A DNA stretch of 64,000 bases from CANMUM01 sp965263365 (GTDB lineage Bacteria > Pseudomonadota > Alphaproteobacteria > Rhodobacterales > Rhodobacteraceae), in NCBI GenBank assembly GCA_965263365.1, contig OZ253672.1:1116001-1180000 (forward strand), written 5' to 3'. The position numbers were made by a program, and so were the translations under genes. Positions 44,686-54,732 of the stretch are shown one piece after another. The notes beneath the pieces are model-generated. The model was given only the letters and a program-made list of their open reading frames with translations. It did not search any database and was not told the origin of the DNA. How positions within the stretch are numbered: the first letter of the stretch is position 1; every line of letters begins with the position of its first letter.

Positions 44686-45674
44686 TCAGCTCTCACCGAC
44701 AAACACTGAACGCCGCGATTAAGCATAGTTTCGCAAAGGGCTTGTGCATCATCAAAACTTGAGAAGCCAGACACACGAACTCGGTAATATAATGTGCCGT
44801 TCACAATCTTTTTTTCAACGTATAGAAGTTTATCTCCTAAAACATCTGGGTGCGCACCCTTAATTTTAGACCATTCAGACTGCGCATCTGCAAGGTTCCC
44901 CATAGCTGCAAGCTGGATAAGAGGCGTGCCGCTCGGCAATCTAGCGCCGAGGTCCTCATCATCAGAAGACGAAACTTCTTCGGCAGGTTGCGGTTCTGTC
45001 TCAACAGTTTCAGGGATTTCTTCTTCAAAAACCTCTACCGTTGATTCATTAGATTCCGTATCCGCTCCCTGAGATTCGACCAATTCCACCGCAGATGGCG
45101 TCTGTTCAACGTTTTCATTCGCAGCAGCCGTTCTCTCTATCGGGCGACCTTCATCAGTCAACGGATTTAATTCTGTTTTTGGTGGAATATTCAACAATTC
45201 TGGACGACGTGAAGGAACTTCCACATCAGGCAAGACATTTTCCAAATCAAGTTCAATATTTTCTGCTGACCCTATTTCGGATTCATCACCCGTAACTTCA
45301 TCGATTTCTTCAACGACGGGCAGCTCATTTTCAACACCTTCCGCAGGCGAAATTGTTGAAATATCAGAATTTTCTGGCGCGAGCACAACGTCATTTGACA
45401 ATTCGCTGTCAACACCCTCAACAACATCGTAAACTTGACGATCTTGATGCTCAACATTGGTCCCCCCTGATTCCTCAGGCTCCGTTCTCACCTCATCTTG
45501 CAAAGCGCGTACAACAGGCACTTCATCAGCATCTCTAACGCCAGCGGTAAACCACCACCAACCAACAAATCCAACCACAAGCAGCGAACTTGTGATCCCC
45601 AAATAATTTGAAATTTTCTTCATCAATCCGCCTTGTTTCGGGCGAGGTTCATATTCATTATTATTGTACTGCAT
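44682..45674 (-). CDS. SPOR-domain inner-membrane protein
   Basis: The 330-residue protein has one membrane helix (about residues 26-46), a long acidic periplasmic linker (~55-255) rich in Glu, Asp, Ser and Pro, and a C-terminal SPOR domain (LIQLAAMGNLADAQSEW through VSGFSSFDDAQALC). SPOR domains bind septal peptidoglycan stripped of stem peptides. A position between argS and nagZ is standard in alphaproteobacteria. Its acceptor partners are not known. Confidence 0.88.
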   Translation of the reverse strand: MQYNNNEYEPRPKQGGLMKKISNYLGITSSLLVVGFVGWWWFTAGVRDADEVPVVRALQDEVRTEPEESGGTNVEHQDRQVYDVVEGVDSELSNDVVLAPENSDISTISPAEGVENELPVVEEIDEVTGDESEIGSAENIELDLENVLPDVEVPSRRPELLNIPPKTELNPLTDEGRPIERTAAANENVEQTPSAVELVESQGADTESNESTVEVFEEEIPETVETEPQPAEEVSSSDDEDLGARLPSGTPLIQLAAMGNLADAQSEWSKIKGAHPDVLGDKLLYVEKKIVNGTLYYRVRVSGFSSFDDAQALCETMLNRGVQCLSVRAE

Positions 45675-45719
45675 GCCTGTCTCACTGTAACTGCCGACTG
45701 CACCATATTATTAATTTAT

Positions 45720-47438
45720 TTAGTGCATCTCATTCATAGGCGAAACACCCAAAATTTGCAATCCATTTGCAATAACCTGCTGAACGGAGCGAACCAAAGC
45801 CAATCGCGCGCGCGTAACGTCGGGGCGCTCAGCGTCAATAAAGCGCATTGAGTGATCCAATTTACCTTGATGTTGGAGTGCGTGAAACTCGGATGCAAGG
45901 TCGTAGAGGTAAAATGCGATCCGATGAGGTTCATGCGACTCTGCCGCTTGCGTCACAATACGCGGATAATTGGCAAGCGTTTTGATAATGCCAAGTTCAG
46001 CTTCAGTTTCTAAATGCGTTAAATCTGCATTTTCATCCGTTAAATTGTGCTCGGCTGTCGCACGATTGAGCACTGAATGTGCGCGCGCATGCGCGTATTG
46101 CACATAGAATACCGGATTATCCTTCGATTGTTCTTTCACTTTGTCAAAGTCGAAATCCAAAGGCGCATCTGGTTTGCGCATTAAAACCACAAAACGCGCC
46201 ACATCCGCCCCAACCTCTTTCACAATATCTGAAAGCAACACAAAATTACCGGCCCGTTTTGACATCTTAAACGGCTCGCCATTCTTAAAAAGCTTAACAA
46301 GTTGGCAAAGCTTAATATCAAGGTCAATTTTCTCATCCGAAAGTGCTGAAACAGCGGCCTGCATTCTTTTCACATATCCCCCATGATCAGCTCCCAAAAT
46401 ATCAATAAGCTGATCAAAACCGCGCGAAATTTTATCATAATGATACGCAATATCGGGCGCAAAATACGTCCACTCACCGTCCGCTTTTTGAATCGGGCGA
46501 TCCACATCATCACCATAAAGTGTTGATTTGAAAAGCCTTTGCTCACGCGCCTCCCAATCTTCGAGCTCTTTTCCTTTCGGGGGTGGCAACGTGCCGGTGT
46601 AAATCAAGCTCTTTTCTTCAAGTGAAGCAATCGCTGCTTCAATACGGCCCGTTTTATAGAGTGATTTCTCAGAAAAATAATGATCCATTTCAATGTTCAC
46701 GGAAGATAAATCTTCGCGGATCAAGTCCATCATCGCGTCCGTACTCGCCTCTCTAAATGTGGCCAACCATTCAGATTCAGGCGCATCAAGAAACTGATCA
46801 CCAAACTGATTTTTCAACTCTTCGCCAGCCGCAACTAAATATTCGCCCGGATAAGTCCCTTCTGGAAACTGCACTTCTTGCCCATGCGCTTCCAAATATC
46901 TCAAATAAACCGAGCGTGCGAGCACATCAACCTGCGCCCCTCCGTCATTAATATAATACTCACTCGTCACTTCATAGCCGACAATTTTGAGAAGTCTCGC
47001 AAGCGCATCACCTAAAATGGCCCCGCGCATGTGCCCGGCATGAAGGGGTCCAGTCGGATTTGCAGATACATATTCGATATTCACACGTTTTCCTTTCCCC
47101 AAATTTGAAGCGCCATAATTGTGAGCTTGCGCGCGAATGGATTGCAGTGTTTCCAAAATCACTGATGAGTGAAGTCGAAAATTCAAAAATCCAGGCCCCG
47201 CCACAGAAACCTCACTCACAATTGAGGACTCTGATAAGTTCTCAACTATTTTTTCCGCGAGATCCCGTGGGCGGTAGCCGGCTGCTTTTGCAAGCACCAT
47301 TGCCGCATTTGATGAGAAATCTCCATGAGCCGCATCTTTGGGAAGCTCTACCGTAACGTTTTTTAAATCCGTCTCTGTTCCGAGCACTTTACCAACTGCC
47401 AATTCGATTTCATTGAACAGCCGAAGAAAAATATCCAT
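45720..47438 (-). CDS. argS: Arginine--tRNA ligase
   Basis: The 572-residue class I synthetase has the Arg-specific N-terminal domain, the HIGH-type NPTGPLHAGHMRGAILGD near residue 125, and PFKMSKRAGN as the KMSKS-type loop. DALRV-like helical anticodon-binding residues follow to the C-terminus. Downstream genes (SPOR, nagZ, scpAB) run on the same strand. Confidence 0.98.
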   Translation of the reverse strand: MDIFLRLFNEIELAVGKVLGTETDLKNVTVELPKDAAHGDFSSNAAMVLAKAAGYRPRDLAEKIVENLSESSIVSEVSVAGPGFLNFRLHSSVILETLQSIRAQAHNYGASNLGKGKRVNIEYVSANPTGPLHAGHMRGAILGDALARLLKIVGYEVTSEYYINDGGAQVDVLARSVYLRYLEAHGQEVQFPEGTYPGEYLVAAGEELKNQFGDQFLDAPESEWLATFREASTDAMMDLIREDLSSVNIEMDHYFSEKSLYKTGRIEAAIASLEEKSLIYTGTLPPPKGKELEDWEAREQRLFKSTLYGDDVDRPIQKADGEWTYFAPDIAYHYDKISRGFDQLIDILGADHGGYVKRMQAAVSALSDEKIDLDIKLCQLVKLFKNGEPFKMSKRAGNFVLLSDIVKEVGADVARFVVLMRKPDAPLDFDFDKVKEQSKDNPVFYVQYAHARAHSVLNRATAEHNLTDENADLTHLETEAELGIIKTLANYPRIVTQAAESHEPHRIAFYLYDLASEFHALQHQGKLDHSMRFIDAERPDVTRARLALVRSVQQVIANGLQILGVSPMNEMH

Positions 47439-47550
47439 GACGTGTATACCTAATTTTAGACTATGAACTTAGCGCCGAAATAGCATGTTGTTCAAACTAT
47501 GAAAAGCCATAGAAAATATTACTTTTTACGGTAAAAAAATTTCAAATCAC

Positions 47551-48708
47551 TTATGGGTGCCCTGCCCACATCAATTTGTGGATATGCGCCCATTTTTCAC
47601 TCAAATAATTATCCGTCATTCCAGAAATATAGTCACTGATTAAACGTGCTTTCTCAATCTGCCCTTGTGACTTATCGTTCTTTAACCAGTCCTTGGGCAT
47701 TTCGTCGAAATTTTCAAATAAATAGTCAAAAGTGCGTGCGACCATTAGCGACGCTGTCTCTCGCATTTCCATCACTTTCGAATTGCGATACAAATTTTTC
47801 ATTAAAAATCGTCTGAGTTCATTGAGTTCAGCCAAAACCGAATTCGAAAACTCGACCGTCACGCGCCCTGCACTTCGAATTTCTTCAACGGATTCTGGTC
47901 TCAAAACTTCAAGATTGTGCATCGTTGACTCGAACACATCATTCACCAATATACTAAAAAATTTGGAGAGTGCGCGATCAATAGTGATTTCATCGGCAAC
48001 CCCTGTCATTTTCGCACAAACTTCTTCATAACATCTTCTAATTATTGGCACTTCAAGTACTTGTTCAAAAGTCAACAACCCTGATCGAAGCCCGTCTTGA
48101 AGATCATGATGATTATAGGCAATGTCGTCCGCAATTGCGGCAATCTGCGCCTCCAATCCTGCAAATTCATGAAGCTGCAAGTCAACCAAATCACATAGTG
48201 CTTGCATAGACCATGGTATCTCGCCTTTGAGCGGACCATTATGCTTTGCGATGCCCTCGAGGCTTTCCCAAGTTAGATTCAGACCATCAAAATTCGGGTA
48301 GTGCCTTTCTCGGTAACTGACAATTCTTAAAGCCTGTGCGTTGTGATCAAAACCACCGTAATTGATCATTTTTTCTTGCAAAACATCTTCACCGGTGTGC
48401 CCAAAAGGCGGATGTCCCAAATCGTGAGCGAGCGCGACAACCTCCGCAAGGTCCTCATTTACATTAAATCGCCGCGCAAGCGTTCGAGCAACTTGAGCAA
48501 CTTCGATTGAATGCGTCAAACGCGTTCGGTAATGATCTCCTTCATGGGCAACAAAGACCTGAGTCTTATGCATCAAGCGCCTAAAACTATTCGAATGAAT
48601 TATACGGTCGCGATCTCGTTGATAAGGCGCCCGAAAATCTGGAGGGCCTTCTTGATGGACGCGACCCTTTGATAAATCATTTTGTGTTGCAAATTTAGCA
48701 AATTTCAC
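47551..48708 (-). CDS. dgt: Deoxyguanosinetriphosphate triphosphohydrolase-like protein
   Basis: The 385-residue HD-domain protein hydrolyses dNTPs to nucleoside and triphosphate. The metal motif is visible as His in LTHSIEVAQVA, HD in VALAHDLGHPPFGHTGE near residue 95 and Asp in ADDIAYNHHDLQDGL. RDRDRIIHSNSFRRLMHKTQVF near the N-terminus is the family signature. It is divergent from erpA. Confidence 0.95.
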   Translation of the reverse strand: MKFAKFATQNDLSKGRVHQEGPPDFRAPYQRDRDRIIHSNSFRRLMHKTQVFVAHEGDHYRTRLTHSIEVAQVARTLARRFNVNEDLAEVVALAHDLGHPPFGHTGEDVLQEKMINYGGFDHNAQALRIVSYRERHYPNFDGLNLTWESLEGIAKHNGPLKGEIPWSMQALCDLVDLQLHEFAGLEAQIAAIADDIAYNHHDLQDGLRSGLLTFEQVLEVPIIRRCYEEVCAKMTGVADEITIDRALSKFFSILVNDVFESTMHNLEVLRPESVEEIRSAGRVTVEFSNSVLAELNELRRFLMKNLYRNSKVMEMRETASLMVARTFDYLFENFDEMPKDWLKNDKSQGQIEKARLISDYISGMTDNYLSEKWAHIHKLMWAGHP

Positions 48709-48787
48709 GAGCGCCTCTTGATGTTAAACCTTTAAATTTATATTTATCAATTAGCGACATAAATACAGTCATAAACGGAAATTCAAT

Positions 48788-49105
48788 ATGAATATACCCC
48801 CAAAGGTTACGGCCGAAGCATTTGCCCAGATTCGAAAAATAGGTGGCGATGATGCGAGCTTGAGGATCGCCGTTGACGGTGGGGGTTGTTCAGGTTTTCA
48901 ATACCGCATTGAAATCGATGAAGCCAAGGAAGACGACATTGTGATTTCCAGTGACAAAAATAGTGTACTCATTGATCCTGTTTCTCTGCCTTTTTTGAGT
49001 GATGCAATCGTTGACTACAAAGTTGAACTCATCGGATCTCGTTTTGTTATTGAAAATCCAAATGCAAGCTCAAGCTGCGGTTGCGGTACGAGTTTCTCAA
49101 TTTAA
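48788..49105 (+). CDS. erpA: Iron-sulfur cluster insertion protein (ErpA/IscA type)
   Basis: The 105-residue A-type carrier has the three cluster-binding Cys: GGGCSGFQYRIE near residue 37 and SSSCGCGTSF at the C-terminus. It transfers Fe-S clusters to apo-proteins. It is alone on the plus strand, divergent from dgt, which is the conserved arrangement. ErpA or IscA cannot be distinguished by eye; the place next to dgt favours ErpA. Confidence 0.9.
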   Translation: MNIPPKVTAEAFAQIRKIGGDDASLRIAVDGGGCSGFQYRIEIDEAKEDDIVISSDKNSVLIDPVSLPFLSDAIVDYKVELIGSRFVIENPNASSSCGCGTSFSI

Positions 49106-49172
49106 TTCGAATTTGCACAATTATTCTTTAGAAAATTTATAAGTATTAAGCCCCTTCTGCGAAGTATAGCGT

Positions 49173-51164
49173 ATGCTTTTAGATTTTTTACGTTATATTC
49201 GCGAAAAAACCAGTCTCATCTCAGTTCGAATTGTGCTGTTTTGTATCTTGCCCTTAATTGTAATCTTTACGATCGATATTTTTCAAAACAATGCAACGAT
49301 CCAGCTTCAAGAGCGAACGAACGAAATTACCAAGCAAAATACGCCCAAAGCTATTTTGGCTTTAGAACTTTTAGATGAAATCAATGATGTGCGTGATAGT
49401 CTTTCTAAGTACTTAGCCGGTAATTCGAATGCATTTGAAACCTACACGTCCGACATCCAAGAAATTACGGCATTCCTAGATGAGTTTAATAATTATTACT
49501 CTTCTAAACAAGATCAAATAAGACGCCTTAATTCAATGTTTGAACGTCTTCAAGACGAAAGTCATAGAGGCGTTTTCTTAGTATATAACCCAGATCTTCA
49601 TGCCATTTCTAAAGAAAAAGTCAAAGAAATGAAAAATACAATCCTGATCCAACTGGAACCTCTTGTTAAAGGCCTCGTTGAAGAAGAAATTGAAGATGCG
49701 GGCACCTCAGGAAATATCGGTGAGATTATTAATGATGATATCCCCGGCATTGTACACTATATGAACCTATTTACTAACGTTAGTAAAATTCTAAGCGGCC
49801 TCGAGGAGTACCTCCTTCATCAAGAATCAGCCACGCAAGCTTTATTTGTTGCTTATGAAAATGCACTTGAAAATCTAAAACAACTCTCATCGCTCGAACA
49901 AAGGCCGCAAGAACAACAAAATCTCAGACAAGTTAAGGCGATTATTACAGATCTTCATGACACAACTCGCTCAGTTATCGCACGCAACGACAGCAATAAT
50001 CTTGCAAATGCGAAAAGAAATCACTTACGAATAGAACTGCTTTACTTGGCTCCCATTGAGTACGAACTCACTCAGTTATCTGCGCTTTCAGAAACTGAAA
50101 TTGTTTCGGGAATTGAGGAGCTCGAAAAAGAAATTTCTTCAAGTCAATTCAAAGGCGCGGCCCTATCGCTACTCTCAATACTCTGCAGTCTCTTAGTATT
50201 TTGGCTTCTTAAGGTAAGTGTGTTGAAGCCGATTCAAACAGTTATATATATATTGGACAAGCTTAAGATGGGCTTTTTTGATACGCCGATCCCAAATACC
50301 AATCAAAACAACGAAATCGGCAAAATCTATACCAGCCTTCAAGAATTTCAGCTCGAACTTAAGGAGCTTGAACTTATGCGTGAAAACCGTGTAAAATTGC
50401 TAGAAGGGCGCTATATTTCGGAGCTTCAGGGTGCATTAGAAGATGTCAAAAGCTCGGAACAATATCTACTTCAACAAAAAGAAGCCTTGCAGGCAAGTAA
50501 TGCTGAACTCGAACAGTTTATCCATATTGCTTCTCACGATCTACGAGAGCCACTTAAAAACACATTGGGGCTTCTACAAATTCTAAAAGTTACAGTGATC
50601 GACCAATTGCAAGGAAACTCCGGCGAACTATTTGAAAAAATTAACAACTCAATTCAACGCCAAACTCGGCTTATCGATAATCTAAGGTTACTGACAAAGT
50701 CATCGATTATTGAAAACATAGAGGAAAATATTCAACTTGAGCCGATTTTTACAAGTGCCTTTAATAAAATATCGTCCAAATTCGAAGAACAATCAATCAA
50801 GTTGAAAATAGGTACACTGCCAACCACACGCGGCTCTACACAGGCATTCAACACACTCGCCAATATTCTTATTCAAAACGTATTTGACTATGCCGAACCA
50901 AATTCCGATTTAAAAATCGACGCTGTAGATGATGGCAATCACTTTACCTTGGTCATTAAATCTAAAAATCCTCAACCATTTGAGGGCGCACATTCAGTAT
51001 TCCTTCCCTTTTGGAGAGGTACAAATTCTCATCGCGAGCACATCGGGATTGGACTGACAATCGCAAAAAAAATCGTCGAAACTGCGCTCGGAGGAAAAAT
51101 ATATTTAGACGAAGATCAGACGGAACATTTTGTTATAAAAATCAATTTGAAGAAATCAAATTAG
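49173..51164 (+). CDS. Orphan sensor histidine kinase with degenerate ATP lid
   Basis: The 663-residue protein has a membrane helix near 18-38, a large helical periplasmic sensor (~40-325), a second helix near 330-350, a HAMP-like linker, a coiled coil, and a HisKA domain with phospho-acceptor His455 in IASHDLREPLKN. The catalytic domain has an N-box (NILIQNVFDYAEP) and a G2 (GIGLTIAKKIVE) but no DxGxG G1 box; KSKNPQPF stands there. No response regulator is adjacent. The input signal is unknown. Confidence 0.82.
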   Translation: MLLDFLRYIREKTSLISVRIVLFCILPLIVIFTIDIFQNNATIQLQERTNEITKQNTPKAILALELLDEINDVRDSLSKYLAGNSNAFETYTSDIQEITAFLDEFNNYYSSKQDQIRRLNSMFERLQDESHRGVFLVYNPDLHAISKEKVKEMKNTILIQLEPLVKGLVEEEIEDAGTSGNIGEIINDDIPGIVHYMNLFTNVSKILSGLEEYLLHQESATQALFVAYENALENLKQLSSLEQRPQEQQNLRQVKAIITDLHDTTRSVIARNDSNNLANAKRNHLRIELLYLAPIEYELTQLSALSETEIVSGIEELEKEISSSQFKGAALSLLSILCSLLVFWLLKVSVLKPIQTVIYILDKLKMGFFDTPIPNTNQNNEIGKIYTSLQEFQLELKELELMRENRVKLLEGRYISELQGALEDVKSSEQYLLQQKEALQASNAELEQFIHIASHDLREPLKNTLGLLQILKVTVIDQLQGNSGELFEKINNSIQRQTRLIDNLRLLTKSSIIENIEENIQLEPIFTSAFNKISSKFEEQSIKLKIGTLPTTRGSTQAFNTLANILIQNVFDYAEPNSDLKIDAVDDGNHFTLVIKSKNPQPFEGAHSVFLPFWRGTNSHREHIGIGLTIAKKIVETALGGKIYLDEDQTEHFVIKINLKKSN

Positions 51165-51273
51165 CCTAATGCTGAGTTGTTATTTTCATAAAATTCACCC
51201 TGTTTCTTCACAATTGACAATTTTACGGAAGTATCGTTAGTTAGCCGTATCTATTTTCTAACTGAGGTATGGT

Positions 51274-51903
51274 TTGATCATCTCCAAAAGAGGACGATTT
51301 GTATATTTTGCAACGCCAAAAACGGCGAGTACGAGTGTCGAAACTTGCCTTCGTCCATTTGCAACGCTTGCCTTAAGTGAAGACCCAAGCCTCAAACACA
51401 TGGGCGTAAGAAAATATAGAAAAGTCATCGAGCCAATACTTGAAAGCATCGGCGTTAAAGAAAAGCTCGAAACTTATGCCGTCGTTCGCGAACCAATTGA
51501 GTGGCTTTTTTCTTGGTATCGATATCGGACGCGCAAAGAAATTCCAAATAAAGAAAATTCGACTTCGCATTTAACATTTAATGAATTTGTCGAAAGTTAT
51601 CTTCAAAGTGATCCCCCTCGGTTTGCTAAGGTTGGAAATCCGTGCAACCAGATTTATTTAAATGGCAAAAAAGAAATTGGCGTCGATCACGTCATCGCCT
51701 ATGATCGCATCACGGAGTTAGTCGAAATTTTAGCAGCAAGACTGGACACCGGAATTTCACTAGACATGTTTAAAAACGTTTCTCCCCAAATGGAAATGGA
51801 AATCTCGGCTGCAAATTATAAAGCGCTTGAAAACTATTTTTCTCACGAGATGGGGATTTATCAAAACGCACTTGATCAACCACGCCGCATTACAGCCGCA
51901 TAA
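51274..51903 (+). CDS. Sulfotransferase family protein
   Basis: The 209-residue protein shows the PAPS-binding motifs of sulfotransferases: FVYFATPKTASTSVE at the N-terminus (5'-phosphosulfate loop) and VVREPIEWLFSWYRYR near residue 70 (3'-phosphate motif). It is short and has no signal or membrane segment. Relatives sulfate carbohydrates. The start is TTG, seven bases after GAGG. Its 3' end overlaps the convergent rsmB-like gene by 28 bp. The acceptor is unknown. Confidence 0.78.
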   Translation: MIISKRGRFVYFATPKTASTSVETCLRPFATLALSEDPSLKHMGVRKYRKVIEPILESIGVKEKLETYAVVREPIEWLFSWYRYRTRKEIPNKENSTSHLTFNEFVESYLQSDPPRFAKVGNPCNQIYLNGKKEIGVDHVIAYDRITELVEILAARLDTGISLDMFKNVSPQMEMEISAANYKALENYFSHEMGIYQNALDQPRRITAA

Positions 51904-53039
51904 AATCCATCGCCTGAATTAATCGGAGATAGTTGTCTTTCCTCGGCAAGGCAAAAAGAGCTTTCTGAAGTTAAGAAGTCAGCAACAATATCGTGATTTT
52001 CTTCTTTAAAAAGAGAACAAGTTACATAAACTAATCGTCCACCAAATTTCACCAGAGTACTCGCATTCCTTAATATTTCTCTTTGAATCTGAACAAGTTC
52101 GCTTAACCTCTCCTTTGTGAGCGTCCACTTTGAATCAGGGCTTCGACGCCAAGCTCCAGAGCCAGAGCAAGGTGCATCAACAAATACCAAATCATAAATT
52201 CCTCTCGGCGCTTCATTCAAAATATTGACATTCAAACCCGCCCGCGCAGCTCTCGTCGGGATTTCCTTCATTCGCGCCGCAGAAATATCCCACGCGTCGA
52301 TACGTCCTGAACCCTTCAGCCCCGCCCCTAATGCAAGCGTCTTTCCACCTCCACCAGCGCAATAATCAAGAAGAATTTCTCCTTCTTGAACCCCTGCCAT
52401 CTCCGCAACAATTTGTGACGAACGATCTTGAAGCTCGACCCAACCGTAAAGATACGCGCGAGACTGTTTGAGCTTGCGTGGATTTTTAGTAACCACTAAC
52501 GAATATGGAACGTTTTCAACTTTTTCAGTAAAAATGAGATCGCGTGCTAAGAAGTCCTGAGCCTCTTCCACGGTTGTCTTTAACCTATTCACGCGCAAAT
52601 CTACTTGAGCCCGATCTTGAATTTTCGAGGCCACCAATTTTGCGTTCTCACCAAATGCTCTTTCTAAATGTCCCCAAAAAGTAAAAGGAAAATCATAGGC
52701 TGTTGCCAAATCTGGCCATTCTATTTTTCGGTGAATGTTGTCTAACTCTTCGCTTGACAACTTTTGAGGAGAAAAGCCTTCGCCCGAAAAATGATCCAGT
52801 ATATTTTTGGATTTTGCATATCCAATCGCAAGCCCTCGCCCACTCAAACCTGTTTGATATGAAAAAGAGGCTCGCCGACGCAAACAATCAAAAACAATAT
52901 CTCGCACCGCTGATCTGTCTTTAGAGCCGGCATAGCGTGCGCGCCTTGACCAGGCAAGAAGTGCTTTTTCAGCAGCTTCTCCCGCTAAAATATGATCTAA
53001 AATATCAATTGCGGCACTAAGGTGAGCCGATGGTTGCAT
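51876..53039 (-). CDS. RsmB/NOP family RNA m5C methyltransferase
   Basis: The 387-residue protein has an N-terminal NusB-like helical region and a SAM-dependent methyltransferase domain: LDYCAGGGGKTLALGA near residue 215, DIS in AWDISAARM, VDAPCSGSGAWRRSPDSKW with the catalytic-type Cys and Pro, and VTCSLFKEENHDIV with the second Cys. It methylates cytosine 5 of rRNA, probably 16S. It lies 10 bp after fabG on the same strand. Confidence 0.92.
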   Translation of the reverse strand: MQPSAHLSAAIDILDHILAGEAAEKALLAWSRRARYAGSKDRSAVRDIVFDCLRRRASFSYQTGLSGRGLAIGYAKSKNILDHFSGEGFSPQKLSSEELDNIHRKIEWPDLATAYDFPFTFWGHLERAFGENAKLVASKIQDRAQVDLRVNRLKTTVEEAQDFLARDLIFTEKVENVPYSLVVTKNPRKLKQSRAYLYGWVELQDRSSQIVAEMAGVQEGEILLDYCAGGGGKTLALGAGLKGSGRIDAWDISAARMKEIPTRAARAGLNVNILNEAPRGIYDLVFVDAPCSGSGAWRRSPDSKWTLTKERLSELVQIQREILRNASTLVKFGGRLVYVTCSLFKEENHDIVADFLTSESSFCLAEERQLSPINSGDGFYAAVMRRG

Positions 53040-53049
53040 TCAGCAAATC

Positions 53050-53787
53050 CTAAATCATCGCCATACCGCCATTGACGTGAATGGTCTGCCCAGTCACATA
53101 GCCGGACTCGTTTGAAGCTAAAAAACCGACAGCGGAAGCAATATCTTCTGGCGTCCCCATCTTTCCCATCGGAATTGAAGCGAATATTGCATTTTTCTGT
53201 TCTTCAGTCAGCTTATCGGTCATTGGTGTCGCGATAAATCCAGGCGCAACACAGTTCACAGTGATATTACGGCTCGCCACTTCTTGGGCAAGAGATTTAG
53301 AAAATCCAATTAACCCCGCCTTCGACGCCGAATAATTCGTTTGACCAGGATTCCCTGTGACGCCAACTATTGAGGTTATCGAAATAATGCGCCCCCAACG
53401 CGCTTTCATCATCGGACGCATCATCGCTCGTGCGAGCCTCATCGAAGACCCCAAATTAATATTGAGAACTTCATTCCATTCCTCATTTGACATACGCATA
53501 AACAAATTATCACGAGTTACGCCCGCATTATTGACCAAAATATCGACGCCACCCATATGCTCAATCGCTTGCTTAGGTAAATTGTCCACCTCTGAAGGAT
53601 CAGATAAATTTGCTGTCACCACGTGAACCCGCTCACCAAGTTCATGGGCAAGAGCCTCGAGCGGATCTCGGCGCGTCCCTGAAATTGTGAGTTCAGCTCC
53701 ATGCGCATGCAAGGTGCGCGCAATCGCACCACCAATACCTCCAGATGCGCCTGTTACGATTGCTTTTTTTCCTTTTAAATCAAACAT
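53050..53787 (-). CDS. fabG: 3-Oxoacyl-ACP reductase
   Basis: The 245-residue SDR enzyme reduces beta-ketoacyl-ACP with NADPH. The N-terminal VTGASGGIGGAIA binds the cofactor, NNAGVTRDNLFMRM follows, and the catalytic Ser-Tyr-Lys is in SIVGVTGNPGQTNYSASKAG near residue 150. It directly follows fabD. The acpP and fabF genes normally next to it are not in the window. Confidence 0.97.
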   Translation of the reverse strand: MFDLKGKKAIVTGASGGIGGAIARTLHAHGAELTISGTRRDPLEALAHELGERVHVVTANLSDPSEVDNLPKQAIEHMGGVDILVNNAGVTRDNLFMRMSNEEWNEVLNINLGSSMRLARAMMRPMMKARWGRIISITSIVGVTGNPGQTNYSASKAGLIGFSKSLAQEVASRNITVNCVAPGFIATPMTDKLTEEQKNAIFASIPMGKMGTPEDIASAVGFLASNESGYVTGQTIHVNGGMAMI

Positions 53788-54732
53788 TTATTTTCCTTTG
53801 ATAATTTTCTCAGCCGCCGCCTGAACTTGTTCAGGGTTGCCAACCGATATCGTTTCGATTTCTTTTGAAATGCGCGTCACCATTCCAGATAAAGCTTTGC
53901 CAGCTCCCACTTCAAAAGTTTGAAGCACACCATTTTGAACCATATAGCTTACACTTTCACGCCACCGCACTGAGCCTGTGACTTGCTCAACAAGAAGTGA
54001 TCGAATTGTTGTCGGATCAACGACTTCAGATGCAAGGACATTTGCAACCAATGGCACGCGAGGTTCAGATATATCAACTTGAGCCAATGCTTCGGCCATT
54101 TTTTCAGCCGCAGGCTCCATTAATTGACAATGAAATGGCGCACTCACAGGCAATAAAACTGCGCGCTTAGCGCCTGCCTCTTTCGCAATGAGACAAGCAC
54201 GTTCAACCGCATCTTTATGTCCAGAAATCACTACCTGCGAAGGGTCATTATCATTTGCAGCCTGACAAACTTCACCTTGAGAGGCTTTCTCTGAAACCTC
54301 TTTCACTGCCTCAAAACTTAGACCCAAAATTGCTGCCATTGCGCCAACCCCTACGGGCGTCGCCGCTTGCATTGCCTGTCCACGTATTCTCAGCAACCGA
54401 GCGGCATCCGATATCGAAATCGATTCTGACGCTGCAAGCGCAGAATATTCCCCAAGCGAATGACCGGCGACAAAATTAGCATCATCGATACTTACGCCTT
54501 CGAATTGAAGGGCTTTAAAAATCGCGAGTGAAGTTGCCATCAGCGCTGGCTGTGCATTTTCAGTCAATGTAAGGGTCTCGATATCACCTTCCCAGATCAA
54601 TTTCGAAAGCAATTGACCTAACGCTTCATCGACTTCCTCAAAGACAGCCCTTGCGCTCTCGTAATTATCTGCAACTTCTTTCCCCATTCCGATAACCTGA
54701 GCGCCTTGCCCGGGAAATATAAATGCTCGCAT
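53788..54732 (-). CDS. fabD: Malonyl-CoA:ACP transacylase
   Basis: The 314-residue enzyme loads malonate onto ACP. AFIFPGQGAQVIGMGKE is the N-terminal signature, the nucleophile Ser is in GHSLGEYSALAA near residue 90, and the catalytic His is in SAPFHCQLM near residue 200. It heads the fabD-fabG pair. Confidence 0.97.
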   Translation of the reverse strand: MRAFIFPGQGAQVIGMGKEVADNYESARAVFEEVDEALGQLLSKLIWEGDIETLTLTENAQPALMATSLAIFKALQFEGVSIDDANFVAGHSLGEYSALAASESISISDAARLLRIRGQAMQAATPVGVGAMAAILGLSFEAVKEVSEKASQGEVCQAANDNDPSQVVISGHKDAVERACLIAKEAGAKRAVLLPVSAPFHCQLMEPAAEKMAEALAQVDISEPRVPLVANVLASEVVDPTTIRSLLVEQVTGSVRWRESVSYMVQNGVLQTFEVGAGKALSGMVTRISKEIETISVGNPEQVQAAAEKIIKGK

